Shown piece after piece: positions 56,913 through 64,000 of a DNA stretch of 64,000 nucleotides. This DNA comes from an uncultured Selenomonadales bacterium (GTDB lineage Bacteria; Bacillota; Negativicutes; Selenomonadales; Selenomonadaceae). Below the pieces are notes generated by a model. That model was given only the letters and a program-made list of their open reading frames with translations. It was not told where the DNA came from and did no database searches. Location of the stretch: the NCBI GenBank assembly GCA_946408355.1, contig CAMJRX010000002.1:1-64000 (forward strand), written 5' to 3'. Made by a program: the position numbers and the translations under genes. How positions within the stretch are numbered: the first letter of the stretch is position 1; every line of letters starts with the position of its first letter.

Positions 56913-58250
56913 ATGTCTGAAAATAAAATGCAACGTGGTTTAAAGAATCGCCATTTGCAGATGATTGCGTTGGGCACGGCTGTTGGCACGGGCTTATTTT
57001 ACGGCTCGACAGCAACAATCGCCCTTGCAGGTCCCGCCGTCTCGTTGAGCTATTTAATCGGCGGGATAATTATTTTTCTTATCGTGCGCATGTTGGGCGA
57101 GATGTCCGTTGAAGAGCCGGTTAGCGGTTCATTCAGTTACTATGCCTCTAAATATTGGGGCGAATTCCCCGGCTTTTTGGCGGGCTGGAATTATTGGTTC
57201 CTTTATATTCTCGTTAGCATGGCGGAACTTTCTGCCGTCTCTATTTATCTGGGCTATTGGTTCCCCGACTTGCCCAAATGGGTTGGCGTGCTTGCCTGTT
57301 TGATAATTATTACGGTTATTAATCTCGTTACAGTCAGCGCGTATGGCGAAATTGAATTTTGGATGGCGTTTATTAAAATTGCCGCGATTATCGGAATGAT
57401 TTTGCTCGGCTCGTATTATATCGCAACCGACCCCGATCCTTTCCCCGAAAATTTTTCTTACTTGTGGGATCACGGCGGATTTTTCCCGAACGGTATCGAA
57501 GGTATGCTGATGTCGTTGGCTCCGGTGCTGTTTAGTTTTGGCGGCATTGAACTTTTGGGAATTACGGCGGGCGAGGCTGAAAATCCCGATAAAACAATTC
57601 CCCGCGCCATTAATCAAGTTATTTACCGCATTTTGATTTTTTACGTCGGCACAATGATTGTTCTTATGACTTTGTGGCCGTGGAATGAAGTTGGCAAAGA
57701 GGCAAGTCCTTTCGTGCAGATTTTCAGCAACGCGGGCTTCACGTCGACGGCGAACATTTTAAATTTCGTCGTGTTGACTGCGGCTGTCAGCGTTTATAAT
57801 TCGGCGATTTACTCGAATTCGCGAATGCTTTACGGCTTAGCGAAGAGTGGCAACGCTCCGAAATTTTTTGAGAAACTTTCAAGTCGCGGCGTCCCAGTCA
57901 ACGGAATTTTAGTTTCGTCAGGGATAACGCTTTTGGCGGCAGTGCTGAATTATATTTTGCCCGAAGAGGCTTTTATGTACATGATGGCAATCGTGACGGG
58001 CGCGGTCGTCATAAGTTGGGCAATGATTATCTTGACGCATTTAAAATTCCGTCAACACTGCGCGGCGGTGGGCATCGTTCCGAAATTTAAATCGCTGTTC
58101 TACCCGTTCGCCGATTATCTTTGCTTAGCGTTTCTAACAATGATTTTGGTAATTATGGCGTTAATGGACGACATGCGACCGGCAGTTATTGTCATGCCTA
58201 TTTGGATTGTGGCAATTCGCCTGTTCTATCAATCGAAGAAAAAATCATGA
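56913..58250 (+). CDS. Amino-acid permease of the AAT (AroP/LysP) branch
   Basis: A 445-residue, twelve-helix amino-acid:proton symporter. Signatures: LKNRHLQMIALGTAVGTGLFYG at the start (typical 'RHIxMIALGGxIGTGLF' consensus), GEMSVEEPVSGSFSYYASKY near 63, GIELLGITAGEAENPDKTIP near 213. Substrate in the family ranges over aromatic, basic, GABA or proline. It is a separate gene from the APC permease at 28847. ATG with only a weak AAAGG site upstream. The ferredoxin-like gene overlaps its stop by four bases. Confidence 0.9.
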   Translation: MSENKMQRGLKNRHLQMIALGTAVGTGLFYGSTATIALAGPAVSLSYLIGGIIIFLIVRMLGEMSVEEPVSGSFSYYASKYWGEFPGFLAGWNYWFLYILVSMAELSAVSIYLGYWFPDLPKWVGVLACLIIITVINLVTVSAYGEIEFWMAFIKIAAIIGMILLGSYYIATDPDPFPENFSYLWDHGGFFPNGIEGMLMSLAPVLFSFGGIELLGITAGEAENPDKTIPRAINQVIYRILIFYVGTMIVLMTLWPWNEVGKEASPFVQIFSNAGFTSTANILNFVVLTAAVSVYNSAIYSNSRMLYGLAKSGNAPKFFEKLSSRGVPVNGILVSSGITLLAAVLNYILPEEAFMYMMAIVTGAVVISWAMIILTHLKFRQHCAAVGIVPKFKSLFYPFADYLCLAFLTMILVIMALMDDMRPAVIVMPIWIVAIRLFYQSKKKS

Positions 58251-58453
58251 TAATTTACAACGAAAATATTTGCGTGAAATGTTTGGCTTGTGTTAGTGAA
58301 TCGGAACTCGGCGGCGTGATTTATGAGCGCGGTCGAATTTTTTTTTATGAAATTTGCGCGGAAGATTGGGAAAATATTATTTCAATTTGCCCAGTCGCCG
58401 CCATAAAAAAAGTCGCCGAAGCGACAAATAAAAATTTACAGTTTAGTGATTAA
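58247..58453 (+). CDS. Small 4Fe-4S ferredoxin-like protein
   Basis: A 68-residue protein coupled to the permease (ATGA overlap). NENICVKCLACVSE gives a CxxCxxC, and SICPVAAIKK gives the C-P of a single-cluster ferredoxin. The intervening stretch, GVIYERGRIFFYEICAED, replaces the second set of cysteines of a bacterial two-cluster ferredoxin. An electron-transfer role is inferred from the cysteines only. Its last 18 bases overlap the convergent CNNM gene. Confidence 0.65.
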   Translation: MIIYNENICVKCLACVSESELGGVIYERGRIFFYEICAEDWENIISICPVAAIKKVAEATNKNLQFSD

Positions 58454-59701
58454 AATTTTCCCAATGCGAACTCCGTCCATTTCCTTAACTTTAAAGCGGA
58501 AACCGTTCCATTCGCAGACCTCGCCGACTTTTGGAATATAGCCGAATTGCGAAGTTACAAAGCCGCCCATAGTTTGAAAATGGTCGTGCTCCTCGTCAGG
58601 CAAAGTTTCGATATTAAAACGCTCCTTAAAGTCGTCAATATCGCAAAGCCCGTCGACAGTCCACGAATTATCCTTGTTGCGCTTGAACTGCTTATCAGTA
58701 ATTTCGTCGCCGCTAATGTCAACAATCTCGCCTAAAATGTCGTCAAGCGTGATAAAGCCGATAATGCCGCCGTATTCGTCGTTGACCATAGCCTCTGTTA
58801 TGCCGCTTGAACGAAACTTTTCAACAATGCGGAACGCCTCCATAGTTCGCGGCACGTAGCTTGCCTTTTTAATCAGCGCAGTCAAGTCAATCTCGCGCCC
58901 GTCCTTTAAAATGGCGTCAAGTAAATCTTTAGCGTAAATCAGCCCGCGACAATCGTCTAAACTGCCATAACCGACCGGAAAAATCGTGTAGGGACTTTCT
59001 TGCACGATTTTTAAATTTTTTTCCAAGTCGTTGTCTAAATCAAGCCAAATAATTTTAACTCGTGGCGTCATCAAAGAATAAGCTGTCTCGTCGCCAACGT
59101 CGAAAATTCTATCAACCATTTCTTGTTCGGATTTCTCAATCGTGCCGTCTTCCGTTCCCTGCTCAATCAAATCTTTAACTTCATCTTCGGTTACGGCGTC
59201 GGGTTTGGTTGAGTTCATTCCGAATATAAATCCGATACCGCCCGCTACAGCCGACAACATAGCTACAAACGGATTCATAACTGCCACGATTAATCGGAAC
59301 GTTTTGTAGTGGTTGAGCAAAAACTTTTCTGGTTTACGTTTAGCCGCTTGCTTAGGTAAAAATTCTCCAAACAACAAGAAAATAAACGTCGTTACACAAA
59401 GCGCGATTACCGCCGCAGGGATTATCGATAAATTTATCAGCCCCGCGATTGTCGGACTTGTAAGTATTGCGCACACGCCCGCCAATATTCCCGTGCAAGT
59501 GATTCCGACTTGTGCGACGGTCAACGGGGCAGGCGATTCTATCATTGCCAAAACTGCCTGTGCATTTGCGTCGCCGTCTTCAGATAATTTTTCCAGCCGC
59601 CCGCGGTGACTTTCTATCAGCGCAGTTTCCGTTAGCGAAAAGTAACCGCTCACTGCCGCCAATAAAACTATCAACGCAGGCGGGATTAGTCCTGTCTCCA
59701 A
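58436..59701 (-). CDS. CNNM/HlyC-CorC family membrane protein
   Basis: A 421-residue protein: four hydrophobic segments in the first 175 residues (CNNM/DUF21 domain, beginning ALIVLLAAVSGYFSLTETAL, with TKPDAVTEDEVKDLI after it), two CBS domains (LMTPRVKIIWLDLDNDLEKN near 210; TEAMVNDEYGGIIGFITLDD near 315) and a CorC/HlyC C-terminal beta domain (DEEHDHFQTMGGFVTSQFGY). Such proteins are thought to transport magnesium or cobalt ions. TTG start with GAGGTG upstream. It is separated from the proline-rich protein gene by repeat copy D. Confidence 0.9.
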   Translation of the reverse strand: METGLIPPALIVLLAAVSGYFSLTETALIESHRGRLEKLSEDGDANAQAVLAMIESPAPLTVAQVGITCTGILAGVCAILTSPTIAGLINLSIIPAAVIALCVTTFIFLLFGEFLPKQAAKRKPEKFLLNHYKTFRLIVAVMNPFVAMLSAVAGGIGFIFGMNSTKPDAVTEDEVKDLIEQGTEDGTIEKSEQEMVDRIFDVGDETAYSLMTPRVKIIWLDLDNDLEKNLKIVQESPYTIFPVGYGSLDDCRGLIYAKDLLDAILKDGREIDLTALIKKASYVPRTMEAFRIVEKFRSSGITEAMVNDEYGGIIGFITLDDILGEIVDISGDEITDKQFKRNKDNSWTVDGLCDIDDFKERFNIETLPDEEHDHFQTMGGFVTSQFGYIPKVGEVCEWNGFRFKVKEMDGVRIGKILITKL

Positions 59702-59732
59702 ACTCTACACCTCATTAACACAAAAACTTAAA

Positions 59733-59802
59733 ACGCGGTGATGAACAAAAAATTTTTTTACGGTAAAGCGCGACCGCTGTTCTGTAGCTTTTAAAGCGGT
59801 CT
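59733..59802 (-). repeat. Intergenic repeat, copy D
   Basis: On the minus strand it reads ACCGCTTTAAAAGC at the 5' end, then GAACAGCGGTCGCGCTTTACC, a run of A and T (AAAATTTT) and CATCACCGCGT. It matches copy C over nearly its whole length. It lies between two co-directional genes (proline-rich protein and CNNM) in the direction of transcription. Its flanking duplication is unclear. Confidence 0.72.
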
Positions 59803-59807
59803 CCTTA

Positions 59808-60980
59808 TCAATTCAAAGCAATTCTTGCATACTCGTCAAGCATGTCGGCAAATGTCATGTGCCCGCGCTCGTTCGCCTTAGACTTGCCGATAATTTTAAT
59901 CGTCGCGTCGTAAATCGCGGACTCAACGCTACCGGGAACTAAATTTTCCCAGTTCTTATAATCGTAGGCTCGCTCGTTAATTGCATTTTGCGGACGCCCG
60001 AAAACTTCCAGCTCGCAGAGGAATTGGATTTGTTGAGTTTTTGGACGCAAATAATAATGCTCCAAAACGTAACTTTGCTGACGGAGAACTTTTATATCTT
60101 CAGGCGAATATTGATAGCCCTTTTCTCGTGCCAACGCGATTTGCGCTCTGAAATTATCTGCGCCGTAATAAGCCATGTCGTCATCAAGTTGTTTTGGCTC
60201 GCGCTCAATCATACGAACCCAAACATCCGCCATATACTCATTAGCCATATACGGCATTCTCTTCCATTGCACAGAAGTTTTATCCAAATAATAAATGTAC
60301 GTGTCGTCGACTGCCAACTTGATGAAACGCGGCTTTAGAATTTTTAAATCCGATTGCACCGGCGCACTACTGCTTGACGGGAAATATCGCCGCGCAGGTT
60401 TTTCCGCAAGTGTTGATTCGGGCGATGGTTGAACGATTACAGCCGGCTCGTTAATAGGTTCTTGTACATCGGAAATATTTGTCGGGTGCTCAAACGGTCG
60501 ATTAGTTTCTATTGGCGGCAAAGACTCAATAGTCGGCTCCTCAATCGGTGTGGTTGGCTTAGGTTCAACTTTTGGTTGTTGCGTAGGCGGATTTTGCGCA
60601 GGAATTTTGCTAACGTCGTTAAAAATCAATACGTCGCCAAAATTTTCGTCGTCGGCTTCGGGTTGTTCAATCGGTTTAGTTGGCGGCTCGTCTTTAGGCT
60701 TTACAACTTCGGGTTCGGCGGTCGGCTTTTCTACAGGCGGCTTTTCTACAGGCGGTTTTTCTACAGGCGGTTTTTCTGCAGGTAATTTTTCTGCAGGAGG
60801 TTTTGGCGCGGGCGTATCGACTTTTTTCGGTGCAGGCTTTTTAACTTTTTTTGACGCGGTTGACTCTGCCTCGTCCTCGAATTCGCCGCCGAAAATTACA
60901 ATATCATCGTCCGCTGAAACTTGCGGCGCATTCATCAGCAACGCGAGAACCGCCGCGCTTGTTATCAATTTTTTTCTCAC
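59808..60980 (-). CDS. Exported proline-rich protein with repeat array, unknown
   Basis: A 390-residue protein with a Sec signal peptide (KKLITSAAVLALLMNAPQVSA). From about residue 45 to 200 it is a proline-, lysine- and glutamate-rich linker, with a run of PPVEK/PPAEK units that might extend through the peptidoglycan. The final 180 residues (DLKILKPRFIKLAVDDTYIYYLDKT onward) form a compact domain that I do not recognise, with several tyrosine-rich strands. Upstream is rsmG, two bases before the GTG start. Envelope localisation is inferred. Confidence 0.75.
   Translation of the reverse strand: MRKKLITSAAVLALLMNAPQVSADDDIVIFGGEFEDEAESTASKKVKKPAPKKVDTPAPKPPAEKLPAEKPPVEKPPVEKPPVEKPTAEPEVVKPKDEPPTKPIEQPEADDENFGDVLIFNDVSKIPAQNPPTQQPKVEPKPTTPIEEPTIESLPPIETNRPFEHPTNISDVQEPINEPAVIVQPSPESTLAEKPARRYFPSSSSAPVQSDLKILKPRFIKLAVDDTYIYYLDKTSVQWKRMPYMANEYMADVWVRMIEREPKQLDDDMAYYGADNFRAQIALAREKGYQYSPEDIKVLRQQSYVLEHYYLRPKTQQIQFLCELEVFGRPQNAINERAYDYKNWENLVPGSVESAIYDATIKIIGKSKANERGHMTFADMLDEYARIALN
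60726..60790 (-). repeat. 15-bp tandem repeats encoding PPVEK
   Basis: On the minus strand, about four to five units of a 15-bp repeat (plus-strand TCTACAGGCGGTTTT) encode the five-residue unit PPVEK with slight variants (PPAEK, LPAEK). They are near-identical, so the array should vary in length between strains. Confidence 0.7.
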
Positions 60981-60981
60981 G

Positions 60982-61689
60982 TTAATTCCCCATTCCCAAA
61001 TTTTTAGTTCTAATTACATTTTCACGACGTGGAAATTTATTTGGTGTAGATTTTTTCTTGTCAATGTAAATTACGGCTCGTGAATCGTCAAGCGTCGGCA
61101 ATTTTATTTCACGAATGATAATTTCTCCGCTGCCCAAAATTTTGATTGCCGCTCGTGCCTCGTCCAGTTCCTCACGGAAATTTTTGCCTTTTAACGCGAC
61201 GAATTTTCCGCCGACTTTTACGAAGGGTAAACAATATTCCGCCAAAATATTCAATCGTGCGACGGCTCGCGAAGTCACAACGTCGAATTGTTCACGAAAA
61301 ATTTTTTGCCGTGCAAGCTCTTCTGCTCGTCCGTGAAAAATTTCTACGCCGTTAAGCTCCAATTCTGCGACGACTCGTTTTAAAAATTCCACGCGCTTAT
61401 TTAGCGAATCAATCAGACAGAATTTTATTTGCGGGCGGAAAATTTTCAACGGTATTGCAGGAAAACCCGCGCCCGTTCCAATGTCGGCAATACGTTCGAC
61501 GCCGTGAAAAAATTTTTCGTCCCACGCGCTCAACGAATCAATTATGTGTTTGATTGCGAACTCGTGCGGCTCGGTTATCGTCGTCAAGTTCATTACGCGA
61601 TTTTGTTCAATAATCAGCCGATAAAACTTTTCGCAAAGGTCAATCTGCGCGTCGTTCAATCCGAATCGTTTCAACTCGCCGCGAAACAT
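60982..61689 (-). CDS. rsmG: 16S rRNA guanosine-527 N7-methyltransferase RsmG
   Basis: A 235-residue SAM-dependent methyltransferase. Core motif I is IADIGTGAGFPAIPLKI near residue 67, followed by NKRVEFLKRVVAEL and FDVVTSRAVARL. RsmG methylates G527 of 16S rRNA; loss gives low-level streptomycin resistance. The ATG at 61689 has GGAG nine bases upstream; earlier in-frame ATGs lie before the ribosome binding site. It shares its -35 box with the divergent hisC promoter. Confidence 0.94.
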   Translation of the reverse strand: MFRGELKRFGLNDAQIDLCEKFYRLIIEQNRVMNLTTITEPHEFAIKHIIDSLSAWDEKFFHGVERIADIGTGAGFPAIPLKIFRPQIKFCLIDSLNKRVEFLKRVVAELELNGVEIFHGRAEELARQKIFREQFDVVTSRAVARLNILAEYCLPFVKVGGKFVALKGKNFREELDEARAAIKILGSGEIIIREIKLPTLDDSRAVIYIDKKKSTPNKFPRRENVIRTKNLGMGN

Positions 61690-61708
61690 TTTAATCATCT
61701 CCATAAAT

Positions 61709-61737
61709 ATTTTAGCCGCCTTGCAGAAACTTTGCAA
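61709..61737 (-). promoter_or_regulatory. Promoter for rsmG
   Basis: Minus strand: TTGCAA (61732-61737), 17-base spacer, TAAAAT (61709-61714). TTGCAA is its own reverse complement and also serves as -35 for hisC. Confidence 0.6.
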
Positions 61738-61761
61738 GCTAAAGTATATTTCTGTTATAAT
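61732..61761 (+). promoter_or_regulatory. Promoter for hisC
   Basis: TTGCAA (61732-61737), 18-base spacer, perfect TATAAT (61756-61761), with TGT before it (extended -10). Confidence 0.7.
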
Positions 61762-61789
61762 CTAAAAAAATTCTAAAGAGGTTTTGCAA

Positions 61790-62851
61790 ATGCTCAATTA
61801 CCGAAACGAACTGGAAAAAATGCCGTCATATGACGGAGTGGAAAAAAGTTATCGGATAAAAGTCAACGCGAACGAATCGACGATGAATTTGCCGCCGTTG
61901 GTTGAAGAGCGCGTGATTAATCGGCTGGCGTTGCTGGCGTTCAATCGCTACCCGAATGCGGAATATTATTCGCTGGTCGAACAAATTGCTAAAAATTTTT
62001 CCGTCGACATGTCGCAAGTTTTATTGGGCGGCGGCTCCAGCGAAATTATCGAAAAAGTTTTTCACGCATTTGGCGGCGCGTGGCACAAAGTCGTTTATCC
62101 GCAACCGAGCTTTTCCATGTACAAAATCTACGCAAAAGCGGCTGACGCGGAAGGAATTCCTTTTGACTTAGACGAGAAATTTAATCTTAACGTCGACGAG
62201 TTCATTAAAAAAATCCGTGAAGTCAATGCAAGCCTCGCTGTCGTCTGCAACCCGAATAATCCGACTGGTAATGTCTTGACGCCCGCGCAGGTCGAAAAAA
62301 TTGCCGCATCGATTGATTGCGCATTTTTGCTTGACGAGGCTTATGTTGAGTTCTACGGAAAATCGGCGGTTAATCTCGTTAAAAGATATTCAAACTTAAT
62401 TGTCGCACGAACTTTTTCTAAAGCTTACGGTATGGCGGGTGCTCGCGTCGGCTACATGATTGCCCAGCCTGAAGTTACACGCATGATTAACAAAACTTTT
62501 ATGCCTTATCACATGAACGTTTTGACATTGGCGGCGGCGGATATTGTTTATCAAATGCGCGACGAATTTGTTCCGCGTCTGCAAATGATAATCGCCGAAC
62601 GCAAACGCATGAGTGAACGTCTTAAAAAAATTCGCGGCGTCGAGATTTTTCCGTCGGAGGCAAATTTTATTTTGATTCGGCTTGCCCGCGCAGAAGAACT
62701 TAAAAATTATTTGGAGTCGCTAGACATTGGCATAAGATATTTTTCGCCGAGCGCGTTTGGACTAAAAAATTGCTTGCGAATATCAATCGGCACGCGAATT
62801 GAGAACGATGAAGTTTTCGGCGCAATAAAAAATTTCTTGGAGGCAAAGTGA
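61790..62851 (+). CDS. hisC: Histidinol-phosphate aminotransferase
   Basis: A 353-residue PLP-dependent class II aminotransferase of histidine synthesis. KVNANESTMNLPP (start), CNPNNPTGNVL (substrate contact), FLLDEAYVEF and the PLP-lysine in ARTFSKAYGMAGARVGY near 210 are the standard motifs. The ATG at 61790 has AGAGG eight bases upstream. Its stop codon lies inside the hairpin of repeat copy B. hisB follows. Confidence 0.95.
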   Translation: MLNYRNELEKMPSYDGVEKSYRIKVNANESTMNLPPLVEERVINRLALLAFNRYPNAEYYSLVEQIAKNFSVDMSQVLLGGGSSEIIEKVFHAFGGAWHKVVYPQPSFSMYKIYAKAADAEGIPFDLDEKFNLNVDEFIKKIREVNASLAVVCNPNNPTGNVLTPAQVEKIAASIDCAFLLDEAYVEFYGKSAVNLVKRYSNLIVARTFSKAYGMAGARVGYMIAQPEVTRMINKTFMPYHMNVLTLAAADIVYQMRDEFVPRLQMIIAERKRMSERLKKIRGVEIFPSEANFILIRLARAEELKNYLESLDIGIRYFSPSAFGLKNCLRISIGTRIENDEVFGAIKNFLEAK

Positions 62852-62907
62852 CGTTGCCTCCAGCGGGCGCGATTGACATTACGAAAATTTTCAGCAAATC
62901 ACCGCGT
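62840..62907 (+). repeat. Intergenic repeat, copy B
   Basis: A 68-bp member. The hairpin GAGGCAA-AGTGACG-TTGCCTC contains the hisC stop TGA in its loop; then CAGCGGGCGCGATTGACATT, AAAATTTT and ATCACCGCGT. It matches copy A in the ATTGAC part. It lies between hisC and hisB, in the direction of transcription. Confidence 0.72.
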
Positions 62908-62960
62908 CCATACACAACGCATGCGCATTGCTAGCATAAAATTTTGGAGGGAATATTAAA

Positions 62961-63545
62961 TTGAGAATCGGAAAAATAAATCGTGCGACAAATGAAACCC
63001 GCGTCGACGTTGAAATAAATCTTGACGGCGGCGGTAAAGCGGAAATTTCGTCGGGCGTTGGCTTTTTTAATCACATGCTGAACTTATTCGCGGCGCACGG
63101 ACAATTCGACTTAAAAGTTATCTGCGCGGGCGATTTGGAAGTTGACGGACACCACAGCATAGAGGACATTGGCATTTCGTTAGGCGCTGCGTTAAAGGCG
63201 GCTTTGGACGACAAGCGCGGCATTACTCGCTACGGAACTTTTTTCTTACCGATGGACGAAACTTTAGCGTTAGTAAGTTTGGACATCAGTGGGCGGCCGT
63301 TTTTAGTCTGCGAAATCGGCGAACTTGCACCTATGATTGGCGACTTTGACACGGAACTTGTTGAAGAATTTTTGCGTGCATTCGCTTTTAACGCGGGAAT
63401 AACTTTGCACGTCAAAATTCTTTACGGAAAAAATTCTCATCATAAAGTTGAAGCGATTTTTAAGGCATTGGGACACGCGCTGAAAACCGCTGTCACTATC
63501 GACGAAAAGATTAAGGGCGTCCCCTCAACGAAGGGCACTCTTTAA
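62961..63545 (+). CDS. hisB: Imidazoleglycerol-phosphate dehydratase
   Basis: A 194-residue stand-alone IGPD, which makes imidazole-acetol phosphate in histidine synthesis. Metal ligands are visible in FFNHMLNLFAAHG, GDLEVDGHHSIEDIGISLG and the C-terminal KNSHHKVEAIFKALGHAL, and the RGITRYGTFFLPMDE segment follows the second motif. TTG start with GGAGG ten bases upstream. It is a separate gene, not fused to a histidinol phosphatase. It is the last of the hisC-hisB unit, ended by a terminator. Confidence 0.95.
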   Translation: MRIGKINRATNETRVDVEINLDGGGKAEISSGVGFFNHMLNLFAAHGQFDLKVICAGDLEVDGHHSIEDIGISLGAALKAALDDKRGITRYGTFFLPMDETLALVSLDISGRPFLVCEIGELAPMIGDFDTELVEEFLRAFAFNAGITLHVKILYGKNSHHKVEAIFKALGHALKTAVTIDEKIKGVPSTKGTL

Positions 63546-63604
63546 AGTATAAAAAATTTGAAGACTATAGAAAAAATTCGCTACAGAAAATCGGTTGGAA
63601 TTAG

Positions 63605-63630
63605 AACGGAGCCTTAATGCTCTGTTTTTT
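63605..63630 (+). terminator. Terminator of hisC-hisB
   Basis: Stem CGGAGC-CTTAAT-GCTCTG followed by six T, about 60 bases after the hisB stop. Confidence 0.75.
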
Positions 63631-63631
63631 A

Positions 63632-63659
63632 TTGCACTTAAAAATTTCTTTGCTATAAT
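63632..63659 (+). promoter_or_regulatory. Promoter for rfbD
   Basis: TTGCAC (63632-63637), 16-base spacer, TATAAT (63654-63659) with a TGC extended element. Confidence 0.7.
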
Positions 63660-63707
63660 CGGCACAAGTTGATTAATTTTTATTTTAAAACATGGAGGAA
63701 TTTACAA

Positions 63708-64000
63708 ATGATTTTAGTCACAGGTATAACAGGACAACTCGGTTTTGACGTTTTAAAGGAACTCAAACAACGCGGCGAAGACGTTATCGGAACAACGCGC
63801 AAGGAAATTGACTTGACGACAGAAAAGGGCGCGAAAAATTTTATCCTCGCCAAAAAACCCGATACGGTGATTCACTGCGCGGCTTACACTGCAGTTGACA
63901 AGGCGGAAAGCGAATCGGAACTTGCGCTGACTGTCAATGGATTTGGCACTCGTTGGATAGCGGAGGCATGCCGCAAAGTCGGCACGAAGATGATTTATAT
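63708..64000 (+). CDS. rfbD: dTDP-4-dehydrorhamnose reductase, N-terminal part
   Basis: The first 97 residues or so of a 280-residue-type RmlD, cut by the window edge. ILVTGITGQLGFDVLKEL is the NADPH motif, AKKPDTVIHCAAYTAVDKAE is the standard second strand-helix region, and NGFGTRWIAEAC follows. The enzyme reduces dTDP-4-dehydrorhamnose to dTDP-rhamnose for surface polysaccharides. ATG with GGAGG nine bases before it. Its own promoter lies upstream. Confidence 0.9.
   Translation, partial: MILVTGITGQLGFDVLKELKQRGEDVIGTTRKEIDLTTEKGAKNFILAKKPDTVIHCAAYTAVDKAESESELALTVNGFGTRWIAEACRKVGTKMIY

Noticed and set aside
60550-61083. 177-residue plus-strand glycine/serine-rich frame opposite the proline-rich protein
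   Set aside because: It is the complement of a repetitive coding region; the minus strand has a signal peptide and a conserved-looking domain.
1-64000. CRISPR arrays, rRNA, tRNA, prophage or insertion sequences
   Set aside because: No regularly spaced repeat array, no rRNA-like or tRNA-like stretch and no transposase, integrase or phage gene was seen in this window.

Overview
The window looks like chromosomal backbone of a Bacillota bacterium, most likely a diderm Negativicutes (Selenomonadales-type) lineage. This placement is inferred from gene content and signals. AG-rich ribosome binding sites with frequent TTG and GTG starts are typical of Bacillota. The order rel / DUF3084 / RNase H-like nuclease is a combination I associate with Negativicutes. 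L28 has four cysteines, rpoB and rpoC are adjacent, and a TatA-TatC pair and a LicD glycan cluster are present. Overall GC is roughly 43 percent by eye. No rRNA, tRNA or CRISPR array was recognised.

Layout. 0-3.3 kb: HAD phosphatase with a HicB/HicA-like toxin-antitoxin pair, an NhaC antiporter and a small exported protein. 3.4-6.9 kb: aroE, a DUF4230 membrane protein, a solitary GspE/PilB-type ATPase and an unknown protein. 6.9-11 kb: secA and a UDP-glucose-type dehydrogenase, leftward. 11-15.7 kb: a Tat-exported GH13 glucosidase, a HAD phosphatase, a FecCD permease and its ATPase, then an orphan MmeI-like C-terminal fragment. 15.7-24.6 kb: a 0.6 kb non-coding leader and the rpoB-rpoC operon. 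24.7-33.2 kb: a glycosyltransferase, uvrA, an amino-acid permease, uvrC, rnhA and rpmB. 33.3-42.7 kb: a leftward block with nuclease, DUF3084, rel, recJ, acetyltransferase, and the SDR / cytidylyltransferase / LicD trio. 42.8-48.8 kb: cobO, a polytopic membrane protein, ubiD, an EcoRV-type methylase with a broken EcoRV-type endonuclease, and tatC-tatA. 48.9-54.8 kb: an MBL-fold / GrpE-like / large Hsp70-like operon followed by a TSUP exporter. 54.8-64 kb: tmcAL, a GH73 glucosaminidase, an amino-acid permease, a ferredoxin-like protein, a CNNM protein, a proline-rich exported protein, rsmG, hisC, hisB and the start of rfbD.

The most unusual signals are not ordinary genes. (1) A family of about 65-70 bp intergenic repeats is present in four copies (A-D), each with a 5' hairpin and a CCGCGT end. 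At least two copies are flanked by imperfect direct duplications of their surroundings. (2) The octamer CCGCGCAG occurs about 34 times on the two strands, where base composition predicts about one. (3) An EcoRV-like restriction system has an intact methylase gene, but the nuclease frame is cut by one in-frame stop. (4) A large Hsp70-like ATPase with a helical C-terminal half is co-transcribed with a protein that looks GrpE-like and with a metallo-beta-lactamase-fold protein. (5) Synonymous codon choice flips from pyrimidine-ending in rpoB to purine-ending in rpoC. (6) A short terminator-ended RNA precedes uvrC, and its promoter interleaves with that of rnhA.

All family assignments come from reading motifs by eye. 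No database search was run, and counts and alignments were made by eye.
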